Positions 47,301 through 58,061 of a stretch of DNA of 64,000 nt are shown here, piece by piece. Every line of letters starts with the position of its first letter. The first letter of the stretch is position 1. Source of the stretch: Evernia prunastri (lineage: Eukaryota > Ascomycota > Lecanoromycetes > Lecanorales > Parmeliaceae); assembly GCA_003184365.1 (NCBI GenBank), contig NKYR01000079.1, positions 124,001 through 188,000 of the forward strand. The letters are read 5' to 3'. The position numbers and the translations under genes were made by a program. The notes under the pieces were generated by a model, which was not told where the DNA came from, did not search any database, and saw only the letters and a program-made list of their open reading frames with translations.

Positions 47301-48175
47301 GTGACCGCCACAACCACAGTCGCTACTACAGCCACAACCGCCGTGACTAGTACTACCACCAACACCGCGACTGTAACTTTCACTGTGCAACAGCCTGCGG
47401 CAACATTCTACTCACGCCTGCATGACAGGGGGTTAGTAGGCCTTAATATCGCTTATATCGTTTCAGGCCTTGGTTGGAATGTTGGAATACGTGTCCTCTA
47501 CAGGGGAGGTAGCTCATTAGGAAGCAGCATAAGTAGCTGGCTTCTATCTGCATTTGACTCTTCATTCGAATTGATCTCTTTCAGAGTCATAGCATTCTTT
47601 CGTCCCGCCCGCCCACGCCTGTTGCATGTATATAGCTTCGTTTTTCACTCCAGGTCTATGCTGCTAGAAGCATGGGAGTTAGTCTAGCGCTGGGGTTACG
47701 AGGATATGCCTTTTCAGGCCTCTATTGGACTCAGAGCCCTGGCGTTAGGTAGACGCAACCACGTATCGACTTTCTGTATAGCCTCATGATTGCCATTTGC
47801 GTGATTCAGCCTCATGGTTGCCATTGTTTGCTACAGGGAAGAGATTTAGGATACTAAGCGGCATGCAGCCCCGACAACGTCATCAGCGAACTCAGTGGAG
47901 GGCGCCCCATCCTGGGTGCCTACGTTGACGATGGTTCCCAAACACAGACCGTGGCCGATAGCGCCTACGATTGTTGCGTCCAATGCTTCACGAGCCCCAA
48001 TTGCGGTGGTGGCTATTTCCTCACGGACGGATCACAGCAATGCATCATGGCGAACCCGCCGCAACAGTGCGATCCCAACAGCGTCCAGATCGAAGATTAT
48101 GACATCATTTACTACCCCGGCGACGGCCCGAGGTCGGTGTTCGACGGGAACTGTGGGCAAACTGAAGAAACGTGA
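47301..48175 (+). pseudogene. Thr-rich/Cys-rich secreted protein exon split by an insertion
   Basis: An acceptor (CTGAC branch, TAG at 47298-47300) opens an exon encoding a mucin-like Thr/Ala/Val run that ends VQQPAA at 47402. The open frame resumes at 47864 with CSPDNVISELSGGRPILGAY and a Cys-rich module, DCCVQCFTSPNCGGGYFL. It ends at the TGA at 48173-48175. The module looks like an apple/PAN-type small disulfide domain of secreted fungal proteins. Between the halves lies the 455-bp element (47403-47857) plus its 6-bp target duplication. Leaving these out puts the two halves in one frame. With the insertion in place, translation runs into a stop at about 47687. The 5' exons are not visible. 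They may belong to the preceding secreted-protein gene or be lost at the N. Confidence 0.6.
47403..47857. mobile_element. 455-bp non-coding insertion with 6-bp target duplication
   Basis: GCGGCA stands on both sides (47397-47402 and 47858-47863). The element begins ACATTCTACTCAC and ends GAGATTTAGGATACTAA. The right-hand 342 bp (47516-47857) recur without visible change at 61398-61739. It has no long ORF and no clear inverted termini. A TATATA-like motif (TGTATATAGC) lies inside. It could be a solo LTR with non-TG/CA ends or another non-autonomous element. The host gene frame is restored exactly when element plus one duplication copy are left out. Confidence 0.8.
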
Positions 48176-50154
48176 GGAAATTTGGAGATCAGTCGGTCTC
48201 TTGTCATGGTTCCTCTGCTGCCGGACTGGGGGGGGGGGATTTCATCATCATCGTTACGAGTTTTTTGTACGCACGCAATAATTCCATTTCGCTCTCTCTC
48301 TCTCTTTCTCTCTCCCACAACAAGAAGAAGAAGAAGGGGAAAAAAGAAGTCCACCCCTCTAGGCTTTTCGGTGCAACTCGGTAGAGAAGTGCGATGAGAT
48401 ACCACCGCCCCAACCCCCCACACCCCACACCCCAGCAAAGAGATAACATGTACTAAGCCAAACCAGCCCGGCAACGCCCTCAGACGACATCCAAACATGA
48501 TATTTGTCAAACAAAAACAAGAAGAAAGCTTTGCAGCGAACTTCCAACCAGTTGAAGCCCCCGCGGCCTTAAATAACGTGCAAACAAACAAACAAACAAA
48601 CAAACAATCAATCAATCAATCAATCGTGCAAACCCCTTACCTCGTTCTGAGACGTTTTCTACGTTTGGCATCTTTGTTTGTTTCTACCAGTTGAGGTTTG
48701 CCCCCCCACGGGGCGGACCTCGAGATGGTTTCTACAAAGATGAAAGGAAGGGTTCGACGCGCGCGTGTATAATTGGTCTTGGTCTTGATGGAGGCAGGCC
48801 GCTTCTTTCTTTTCAACTAGATCCGGTGCGGTCTGGTCTGACTGCCTTTGAGATCTTGTATTTTTCTTTCTTCTTTTTTTTTGTAAAAAAGGGTGAAGTA
48901 AGGATGAGGATGGGTCTGTGCATGATGGGGAAGAGGGGGGACGGACATGGTCGGACCCTGGAAACGGGGGATCTGTTTGGGGGGCGGTTTGTTCAAGCGA
49001 GGTCGGATTTGATGGAGGATTGGTGATGGCGTTTGGAGTGGGTGGTGGAATTTTATGTTCTTTGGGGGAATTAGTTGGGTTGACTGGGGATGGGATGGGT
49101 TGGGGTTGAGGCTGAGGTTGGAAGGATGCTTTGGAGGTAGGGACGAGTTTTTTTTTTTTTTTTTTTTTTTTTCCTTCTTAGTTTTTGAGCTGGTTTCATG
49201 CTTCCTCATGGTGCTTTGTTGTTGTCTTTCTTCTTCTTCTTTCCCAATCTACCGAGATACACACTGAACCACCGCGTGATTTTCCAATACAATCGAGGCT
49301 GTCATGACCATGAACCCCAACACCCTCCTTCCCACCACCTCTATCCTCTCGCCCTTCTTTTCGAACAAATTGGCATCTTCGTCAGAGAGATAATCCGCTC
49401 AGATCTCCAACACAGGGTCATACCAGGCCCACAGCGCACCCGGATAGGCCTTAGCATGTCTTGACGTTGCAGATAGATGTTCTTGCCATCGATTTCCGTC
49501 AGGCAAGGTTACGCCGCCGAGCCTCCAAGACAAAGTACTCTCTTGACATATTGAGAAGTCGTGGTTTCCGTGTTTGGAAATGACTCACAGTTTCGAATAT
49601 TCGTAAACCATTATATAATGAAATTTGCACATTTTGAGCCATCAAGCTGCAGTGTATTTCCCCAGTCCTCATCAATTTACATTTCAGACACAGACGTCCA
49701 TCATCTCGCCGTGTATACCTCTGCGGAAATCAATGGAAAGTTGGTATATAATAGAAAATGTGCCGTCAGTGAGCTTCCCTTACGCTGTCAACTTTCAGCA
49801 GCAACTCCTCACCAATCTTCCCACCGCTTTTGAGCCCTTGGCCGTATGTATTAATACAGGTAGCATACCTCTCCAGTCAAAAGTCCATGCCGGGAATGAG
49901 GGACGGCCATCCTCAAGCCCAAACCATTCGTAAGCTAGCGATTTATAGGAAAACAGACAAGGATCTCGCACGCGTCGGAACCCAGATCAATGTTACGTTG
50001 GACACCCCGTTCCATTGCCCACGTACGTAAGCGTCAGAGCATCCGTCTCATTGCTAGGGTCATCCGCCGCCAAAAGCTCTCGATCAGGTTGAACCGCCAC
50101 GTTAGACGGGAACTTCGTGCATCCGGATCTGACTCCTTGAATCACGCGGTCGCG
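48176..50154. repeat. Gene-free region with many simple repeats
   Basis: It contains a CT run (about 48290-48315), an AAC/AAG purine run (48320-48345), (CAAA)n/(CAAT)n at 48581-48625, a T-rich stretch at 48858-48890 and a T tract of about 25 at 49148-49172. No real ORF. Plus-strand G over C bias at about 48900-49150 produces false antisense frames. Confidence 0.6.
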
Positions 50155-50973
50155 TCAGCGGTTTCTCTCAAAAGTCTCGAAGAAAGAAAGAAAGAAAGAA
50201 AGAATAAAGGAAAACGCCCCAAACACACTCGACACATAATACGCATAACTGCTCGGATTCCTCACCGCCTGACTCGCCGGCAGCGCCAGACAGGCATTCT
50301 CGGAGGTCACGTCCGGCTGCAGCGTCACGCGCTGCTGCCTCGTCGTCTCGGCAATGTACACCTGCGCGAGCGTCCTGATCAGGTACGCATACTGGGTCCC
50401 GGCCCCATTGCCCCGCCCGATGAACCCGGTGCCCGTGCGATCCACGACGGCGCAGACGTTCGGCTCCGGCGGCACGGGTTGCGAGAAGAAGACCGGGCAG
50501 ATGAAGACCAGGGCTGTCTCGGGAACGTACACCAGGACCGCTGGGGGCGAATCCCGAGACAGATTCCAGATCATCCTGATGCTTTCGTCACGCGCGGTGT
50601 CGTCTCGCGCGGTGGCGCAGACAAGCGTGGGCCGTCTGGGGCCGTGGGTGCGCGGTCGTGAAGTTGGAGCCGGCGGTGATGGCGGAGGGGACGGCGGTGA
50701 CGGGGGCGGGGTCGGCGGAGCGGAAGTAGGCTCTGTATGGCGGGGCGCTGGTCCAGTGGAGGGCGGTTTGGAGGTAGAGGTAGCTGGAGTCCAGGAGGGC
50801 GGTGAGGCCGGGGCGGCGCGAGGAGCAGGAGTGGATGAGGTAGTCGCCGGCCTCTCAGACGTCGTTTTCGGCGCCCTACGGCGAGGGATGCGTCTAAGAG
50901 GGATTGCGAGCGGGTCGGGGTGGCGAGGGAGAGAGCGACAAGGATGGAAGGGTTTGAGCAGGGGGGAACGCAT
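50155..50973 (-). pseudogene. Multiply frameshifted secreted-protein relic
   Basis: Minus-strand fragments in changing frames form one protein-like series. The ATG at 50973 gives a short MRSPLLKP start. A hydrophobic signal-like SILVALSLATPTRSQSLLDA follows in another frame. Then AGDYLIHSCSS and SSYLYLQTALHWTSAPPYRA appear in a third frame, preceded by an in-frame TGA. Finally TLVCATARDDTARDESIRMI, VYVPETALVFICPVFFSQP and NACLALPASQAVRNPSSYAY occur in the first frame. The order suggests a secreted protein of 230-250 residues. The C-terminal part vaguely recalls fungal secreted metallo-endopeptidase relatives, but no HExxH is present, so I leave it unassigned. It ends in a GAAA microsatellite (about 50181-50204). 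Confidence 0.5.
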
Positions 50974-52145
50974 GGTGAGAGATTGGCTTCTGTTGGTTGT
51001 GGCACGTTTGTAGAGATGGTGGGATGGTTGAATTCTCGTCTCTTTGCACTCCTCGAGACATATCTACACAGCTACTGTGCTTAATTTCGGTACAGCCGCT
51101 GTCTCTGAGACGGAGTCATGCAAGCCCGCGCGTGGCGGGAATGAGATAGAGTAGCCGTATGAGCGATTCTAGTGCCACGGCGCAAAGAAGATCCTTTCAT
51201 ACGCTACCATAGATGAAATCCAACGGTTCTCCCGTAGCGGGCATTGGAAAGCAAGATGTTTAGCGATCGATGATGTAGTGGAATAATGTTGTTTGGTCAC
51301 TACACGTGTTTGCGACGTTCGACACCTGGTAGATACCATGAAAAGCAAAGATCAAAGATGGGACATCAGACGACGGAAATTCTCGACTTCGACAGTCTCT
51401 TAGTGGCGGAAACACATAATAGGATGATATGGAAAGACCAGGGTTGGCGATGTGGTGCCGACTGACTGCTCCACTATCAGTGGAACCGTTGAAGTCTGGT
51501 GGTTGGTGGTGCAGTTTGGGGTCTGTCAGCTGGTAGTTGGTGCAGATCCGATATTGAAAAAGTAATTCATAGTGACCAAATTTTTCTGTAGACGATCTAG
51601 CGCAATTATGAGAACATTGAAAGCTTTCATGTCAAGTTACTAAACGAATAGCTTCGCGATTAAACACTTAAACAGGGCCGATAGCGAAAACGTACTAAGA
51701 TGAAGAACTCAAGGCATCCCTATCCACTTGAAAACTTTCCTGATGCTTACGTGCAGTTCAGTGATGACTCTATCCCCCTTCCCTTCGTACACGAAGCGGA
51801 TCTGACGAAAGTCTTACGAGGTACCGACAACTCTTGACCACTCAATCTTTGCGTAATTCAAGCTCATGCTCGTTTCTGGGCTTGATATTAAAGATGGTTT
51901 TAGCAATTCTAATTATTTGCCTCACCATTGTGCTATTGTAGCGGGTGGCATGTGATCAAAGAGACCTCGGGTATGGATCTTGCGAGAGGGGACATGTGGC
52001 TCTTCATCAATAATCTTGATGCAGTATAATGGTTGGTCTGTTTTTGCTTCTACGGATGATACGTGTTAAGTGAATGGGACTGAGATGCAGAAATGCGGCA
52101 CCTCCCTGGCACCCAAGGCCTTTCCTGGTCCTGTAGTTCATCTTC
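50974..52145. other. 1.2-kb spacer without a recognisable gene
   Basis: Ordinary mixed-composition DNA with only short frames. GTGGTTGGTGGTGCAG-like G/T repeats lie near 51497-51515. Confidence 0.4.
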
Positions 52146-52649
52146 TCATGGCTGGTAGCGTACCACCGTATTTTTCTCTGCTAATGAGAAGTATCTCTGG
52201 GCTTCAACAACCCAGTCATTTAGCCGGGCCTCGTTCTCACGGCCAATGTTCAAAACATGCCTTCTCTGCCTATCCGGCTCTGAGCCGATATCGAAATTAT
52301 TCTCAGCCTCTTTCGGCATATCCGGCTCCGAGTTGCCATCAGAGTCGATCACAGCCTCACTCGGCATATCCGGCTCTGAGTTGCTATCAGGATCGATCTC
52401 AGCCTCACTCTTTGGCATGTCCCCTAAGCTCAGATGCCTTTCTCTAAGCTGACCACGAATGACTCGATAAAGAAACTGATACTGTGATTCCATTTGCACC
52501 ATGAGCATTCGTTGCTCTCTTAAACGATTCACCACATCGTAAATCATATCGCCGTCACCATGCTTGACGTCCAGTATTGCGCCAGATTCCACTTGAACAA
52601 GAAGATATTGTAAAGCGATAAACGTTCCTGTTCGTCCCACTCCAGCGCT

Positions 52650-52652
52650 ATC
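52650..52652 (-). other. Asp codon at the phosphatase nucleophile position
   Basis: GAT encodes Asp within VIHDSAGVGRTGTF, where active class I tyrosine phosphatases have Cys. His, the Arg of the P-loop and the WPD Asp are retained. Cys to Asp needs two base changes, so it is not a simple read error. Confidence 0.8.
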
Positions 52653-54650
52653 ATGAATAACCATAGGACTGCTAGACGAAGTGTTCTTCTCTACGCAAAT
52701 CTTCAAAAGATTTAGAAGCGCCGTTAGATCGCTGTCTTCGGGAACGGCAAAGTCTGGCCAGCCGCAGAACAAAAAATGCCATATAATCTTTGTTTCTGCC
52801 CCAAAACTCAAGGATAATTTGCGGATTTCTGCCTTCGAATCCACGTCCATATGACACTCCAAGAAAGTCACATTACCTTCCGGAGTGTCGTCCGCTATAT
52901 CTAGCGATTGAACTATAAAAGATCCGGCCTCGACATTCAGAGGGAAATACTGAGAACATTTCTCGATTGTCCCATCGTGAGTCTGCGTCAGCATAACAAC
53001 AACCGCTACGTCGTTGGTTTCCTGCCATATCATATGCCAGAAATGACTTCCGGTTGACATCTTAGGTCCTTGGGTTGCTATCCATCTAGTTTCTACACCT
53101 GTTCGTGGATCTCGCAGTGATATAGGTGAAGCATTGATGTAATCCGACTTCCCTTCGGCGACATTGAGATGAATACGGGACTTGTCCCATGGCTGGACGT
53201 CCCTGTAGCGATTCCGCTTCATGACATGGGGGCTTGTATCTTGGATCCATGGTGAAGATGGATCATTTCGACCTTGTAAGATGCGTACCTTATCTTTCCC
53301 TGCTAAGTCAATGAATTTTGCTCGAACAGCGTGCTGTGATTGACGGAGGTATTGAGGGAAGATGGACACCGTGCGAGCCCCCGATTTTTGACGGTCTCGG
53401 AAGTGTCTTTGTATCCTGAGAGCAGAATCAAGTCGAACCCTATCGTAGTGGCGCTCAAGATTCGTTTCGACAGCGGCTTCCCGCAAGAGATCCCATACCG
53501 GCTCATAGGCAACTTTCATGGCATGGTGAACTGGGATTCCGCAATCCTCATGATGAATAGTCGCGGACGCCCCTCGGTCAAGGAGTAGTTTTACGCTTTC
53601 GTAATCGCTATGTTCTATTGCCTGATGCAGTGCACTGCCATACAGCTTAGGGCCTTGCACATCTGGATTGGCACCGTAGTCTAGTAGAACACTCAGTACC
53701 ATTGAAGTTGGTTCATGCTGCGTTGGTGAGGGAGGCGTTGGCATTGCCGCTGCGGCTACGAGGGCGTGTCCGTACCTCCCTCCAGAGCCATTGACTTCAG
53801 CGCCACGGTCTAATAACAGCCTAAGCGCTGATATCCGATAACCGGGCACACCTGGGTTTGCTGCCACAGCCTGAAGAGCGCTCCCGTACTCGCCACCTTG
53901 AACATTGGCATCGGCACCATTGTCCAACAGAAATTCCAGGACTATATCTCTGATGGGCCAGGCCAAGCTTGCTGCAGCAGCTTGTAGCACGTTCCCAAAT
54001 CTGCCAAATTGTAGTGTGATGTCTGCGCCATTACGCGTTTCCTGCTTCACCCTTTCAATATCTCCACTCATCGCTGCTGCATAGAGCTCTGGAGTGCTTT
54101 CATGATCCGGAAGGGCCGACGACAGGGATGATAAATCTGATACATCATACGATCGAGCTGTAAAGCCGCTATGATGGCTTGCTGCGGCTTGATTTGAAGA
54201 CGCTTCAGATGAATCTTTCACGGGTGGTGGTAATGCAAACAAAGCTAACCGCTCAAGATGAGAGGCAACGTGTCTTTCGAACTGAAGGGAAGATAATATA
54301 ACAGTTGGTGCTTTGATTTTCTCTTTTTGCTCGTCCAGAGCTTTCGCCTTTGCGTGAGACTCCACCAGCTCTTGCTTCAGTAGAACGACATCCGGATGAT
54401 TTGGTGCTTGATTTCCTTCATGTTCATCGTTGCTTTCTCTCGACGTGGACCAAAGAGGGCGCGATGCTTTGAAGTCATTCTTCACGCTTTCAAGCGCTCG
54501 AAGCGTTTCTCTAATCCCGTGCTCAGACTCGTCACCGTCTTTCGCTGCCGGTAATTGGCTATGTTTCTGTAGGAAGCCATCGAGTTTCGCTCTATAGTTG
54601 GTGTTTATGACATCTGCTTGCCTTTGATGAAAGTCTCGACACAGAGTGGC

Positions 54651-54653
54651 TTA
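54651..54653 (-). other. In-frame TAA between the zinc-finger and ankyrin parts
   Basis: The frame is continuous on both sides (SALYSLA, stop, ATLCRDFHQRQ), and the family pattern runs across it. No intron that would remove it is visible. CAA or AAA to TAA is a one-base change. Confidence 0.7.
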
Positions 54654-56110
54654 GGCCAATGAGTAGAGTGCCGCTGAGGTAATTTCCGACGGGTGCATCT
54701 CCGACATAGATTCGAGGCATTTGACGGCATTGTCCCTGTTGAATTGCTCACTGTAGAGTGACCATCGACAGCGTAATTGAGTTGTTTTGGAAAGACCAAC
54801 GCACGTGAAGTTGGGATCATTGGGATAGACATCGAGGACTCTGTAGGGATTCCAAATCTTCTTGTTCAAGCTGCTTGAAGCCATGCCGAAGGAGGTTATA
54901 GGACTAATTGGAGAACTAGAATTCCCGGCACAGAAGGGGCAAGCAGAAAGCGGGATAGTCTCCGGTGGTCTTCCGCATAGACTTAGTAGAGCGGAAATCT
55001 GCTCCTCACTATACTCAGAATGTTTCCTGTGTAGATGACCTTCCAGCTGGCCTGCAGAGGAAAAGGGTAGCTCATTAGCGCAAAGACAGCAATGCCATTC
55101 CTTGCGGTGCTTATCTGATTCATGTTGAAACCACTCACGCCGACTTTGAAACATTTGGGTTGAACAACCCTCGAAGGTGCAGAGGTAGGGCTGTAAATCA
55201 CTTAAAACATGTTTCCTAACGGATGTTAGTAAAAGATGAAAGGCAAACTCCAGTATATCATGGGACTTGTACGGTGATAAATGCGATTGGAGACCTACTT
55301 CCACTGTTTCGTGTTCTTGATTGCTTGAATTGTGAAACAATATTGGCATTCGAATGGCACGCCGTTGGCAGATCCTTGTGGGGGTTCAGGTATCTGCACC
55401 ATGCTGTCGGGATTGTCTTCAGCGATTGATGTTACATATGAGGTCTCGGAGCGACCTGCAGTCGAGTTTATATCCAGAGATTCGAGATTACGATTGGCCA
55501 CATATGTCGTGGCTTTGGTCGATGCCAGCTGGCTATGGCTGGCAGAATCGGCTTTGATCTCAGTTTTTAAATCCCTTATTGGGATTTGGCTTTCATTATG
55601 TGTGACCATTCTGTGGGTATTTGACAGCTCATGGCGCTCATTAGGGTCAGTCGATGGCCTGATCTTGGCACCAATTCTCTCTCGGTGGGCTTCCCGATAT
55701 CGAAGGAACTCGCGTCTTCTGGTTATTGCCCTTCCGAATTTCTCTATGAGCCACACTTTGGAACGGACATGTGGAAATTTCTCGTATACATGGCCCACAT
55801 CATAAGAGGTATCGAATGGGTTTGCAGATGCAGCCTTGGCATATCTATCGCGAGGAGCGGGATTCCTGATGGTTATCGACAGCTTGTATAGGCTTGTGAC
55901 GGTTTCCCTGATAGCCAAAAATAATTGAGAAAGTTCCGAAACAGGTTCTTGTCTGTTAGGATTGGAGCTAGGGTCCTCAGATCCATCTGAGTCCGATGTA
56001 TCGCTAAAATTATCATTGAAAGCTTCTCCAACGGCCGAGCTGTCTTGTTTCTGGGCTCTTTGCCCGGACAAAATGTTAATACCTAGGCCAGAAGTCAACT
56101 CTGCAGATCC

Positions 56111-56771
56111 TGTACTAAGTTAAGCTCGTAGCGGAACTTTCACTTACTCGTAGTCACCCCCTAATGCAACACACCCACTAATGCAATACCCTAAACTCCG
56201 ATAAATCCGACCAACCACCAAAATGCCTCCATCGCACCAAATTTGTATAACATTCCGACATTATGAGAATAAATAATGCTGTTCTTTCATTGCTACTAAT
56301 TCTAAAGCATTGAAGAACTAGTCATCGTTTTTTTGATCTAATCTTCCTATCTATTCGTGAATATTTCGATACTTCTTTCTCCTCCTCTTCTTTTTCTTCT
56401 TCTTCTACTATCTTTTTTACCACTGTCTTCTTACCTCCTCTCGCATCCCCTCTTACACCCTCTCTTACACCTCCTCTTACACCTCCTTTTACACCTCTTT
56501 TTACATCTCCTTTATCTCCTCTATTATCTCGCTATAATCGTTATAAAAATCGTAGCGAAGATCGTTGCTGACACAGGTGAGAAATAGGCATATATACTAA
56601 CTATATATGTAAGGTGATTAAGTACATATTGCGCGAAGAAGAAGAAGAATCACGAAGTAGGAAGGGAAACCTATGAAGTCTTCTTCGCGCCAAGATCTCA
56701 TTTCCCAATTAGGGCAAGCCTCGGAGGCTTTCAAGCTCCGGGGCTTACTGGGCTAAGCTAGAACTATGACA
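56111..56771 (-). mobile_element. 3' LTR of Ty3/Gypsy element
   Basis: Read on the minus strand it starts TGTCATAG at 56771 directly after a purine tract, and ends CTTAGTACA at 56111. That gives the usual TGT...ACA ends and 661 bp. It contains a long T/C low-complexity stretch (about 56375-56520) and TATATA-like sequence near 56590-56610. The low boundary is chosen because the acuF-like coding sequence opens immediately beyond it. The candidate target duplication is GATCC (56106-56110), but its partner lies outside the window. The high boundary is more secure than the low one. Confidence 0.6.
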
Positions 56772-56790
56772 CTACCTCCCCCTCACAGAA
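56772..56790 (-). other. Polypurine tract
   Basis: Minus strand GTGAGGGGGAGGTAG directly precedes the LTR start. Ty3/Gypsy elements use such a tract to prime plus-strand DNA synthesis. Confidence 0.7.
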
Positions 56791-56813
56791 AACGAGCTCC
56801 TGCGAGGTAAGGA

Positions 56814-57232
56814 TCAAGGCGGGGTGCGACAGGCAACTGGGCGACGGGGACGACGGGGACTGGGACGATGACGTGGCTTATCGGGGTATCGGGCATAGAA
56901 CTGGGCCAGCATCTTATCCAGATGCTCCACATACTCGGGGGGCTCCCATGTAGGATCAGGGTACCCAGTCCAATCGACTAGGTAGTGCAGACCTCGCTTA
57001 CCGCGCGAGGGATTGACCTTGGCATCTAGAATTCCGTTGACTTCGTGCTCGAGATTGCCGTCAACGATGACAGGCATTGGGTCTGGGTTTACTTGGCCTG
57101 GCAGGGGGTCCTCATTGCATGGCTGCAACAGGTTGACGTGGAATACGTTATGGAGTAGCACTTCCTCCGGAAGCTCGAGCTGAACAGCATAAGGGCTGAC
57201 TGATTTGATGACCTTATATGGTCCGATGTTGC
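56814..57232 (-). CDS. Integrase C-terminal part with chromodomain (partial)
   Basis: Starts after the N at 57233 with IGPYKVIKSVSPYAVQLELP (GPY/F-like module) and HNVFHVNLLQPC. A chromodomain follows: VNGILDAKVNPSRGKRGLHY, then LVDWTGYPDPTWEPPEYV. It ends in a basic Arg/Pro tail at the stop at 56814. Chromodomains of this type steer integration towards marked chromatin in fungal chromoviruses. Confidence 0.8.
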
Positions 57233-57233
57233 N

Positions 57234-58060
57234 ATCAGGCTTTCCACCCTGTGCGCCAGGGCGATACGTGATTTTGAAGTCAAAATCACTCAGAAAACGG
57301 GCCCAACGGGCTTGCCGTCGGTTCAGGCGCTTGGTAGTCATAAACCACTCCAGGCTGCGATGGTTAGTGATTACTTTAACAGGCATGCCTGTTCCTTCGA
57401 GTTCAGGGCGCCATTCCTCGAAGCAACGTATAATGGCCAAGAGTTCTTTGTCGTAGATCTCGTAATTGATCTCGGCAGTAGTAAGCTTCTTAGAGAAGAA
57501 GGCAACAGGGCGAAGAACACCGTTGCTATCATACTGTGACAGCACGCCGGCACTGACAAAGTCGGAACTGTCGGTCTCAAGGATACACTCCTTCTCATAG
57601 TCGAAGTGCGCAAGGATCGGGGCAGACGTAAAAGCGTCTTTCAACATTCGGAAGATTTGGTCACACTCAAGTGACCACTTAAACAGGGTATCCTTCTTGG
57701 TCAGCGCAGACAAGGGGCTAGCCTTTTTTGAGAAATCCCTGATAAATCGCCGGTAAAAGTTGGCGAAACCTAAGAACGCTTGAACGTCCTTGACGCAGGT
57801 AGGAGTTTCCCACTCCTCTATAGTTCTAACCTTGGCAGGGTCCATCCGAATTCCCTCTGTGGTGACAATAAGTCCTAGGTACGTGACAGATGTGACATTG
57901 AATTCACACTTGGAAATATCCGCTTGCAATCCTGCATCGCGGAGTCTCTGGAGCACTTGGCGGACATGGCGAGAATGTTCCTTCCTGGAACGACTATAAA
58001 TCAGTATATCATCGATATACGCAGTACAGAACACGTCAATATAATCTCGCAGGGTATCAT
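57234..58060 (-). CDS. Reverse transcriptase C-terminus and RNase H (partial)
   Basis: Contains the YIDDILIYS catalytic motif, FLGFANFYRRFIRDFSKKAS, then RNase H with ILETDSSDFVSAGVLSQYD and YEIYDKELLAIIRCFEEWRP. It breaks at the N at 57233 after AQGGKPD. One substitution (DYIDV instead of DYLDV) separates it from the neighbouring copies. Confidence 0.8.
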
Positions 58061-58061
58061 N

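Larger units (their letters stand above)
52146..56110 (-). pseudogene. acuF-like C2H2 - ankyrin - tyrosine phosphatase fusion (5'-truncated, catalytic Cys lost)
   Basis: On the minus strand, an exon from about 56110 to 55299 joins through an 83-nt intron (55298-55216) to one from 55215 to 52146. The joined reading is ...CQYCFTIQAIKNTKQWKKHV. Domains in order: a disordered acidic part; LYKLSITIRNPAPRDRYAKA; a C2H2-rich block (CTFEGC...HESDKHRKEWHCCLC...HLHRKH); a LCRDFHQRQ segment and HVASHLERLALFALPPP, typical of fungal acuF-like zinc-finger proteins; about five ankyrin repeats (54120-53480); and a class I tyrosine phosphatase domain with the WPDFAVPE loop. Its signature reads HDSAGVGRTG instead of HCSAGVGRTG: the GAT codon at 52652-52650 replaces Cys. 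The tail has three Ser-Glu-Pro-Asp-Met-Pro-like repeats. An in-frame TAA lies at 54653-54651. The 5' end is cut off by a retrotransposon LTR at 56111. Confidence 0.75.

Noticed and set aside
47421..47865. Alternative limits of the insertion, with GCATG or TGCA as target duplication
   Set aside because: Those limits leave the two coding halves out of frame. The GCGGCA limits restore the frame exactly and agree with the end of the second copy.
56106..56120. TACAG at the LTR edge as a splice acceptor for an upstream exon of the acuF-like gene
   Set aside because: No matching upstream coding sequence exists before the T/C-rich tract, and the TGT...ACA termini with an adjacent polypurine tract fit an LTR better. 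This remains the less certain edge.
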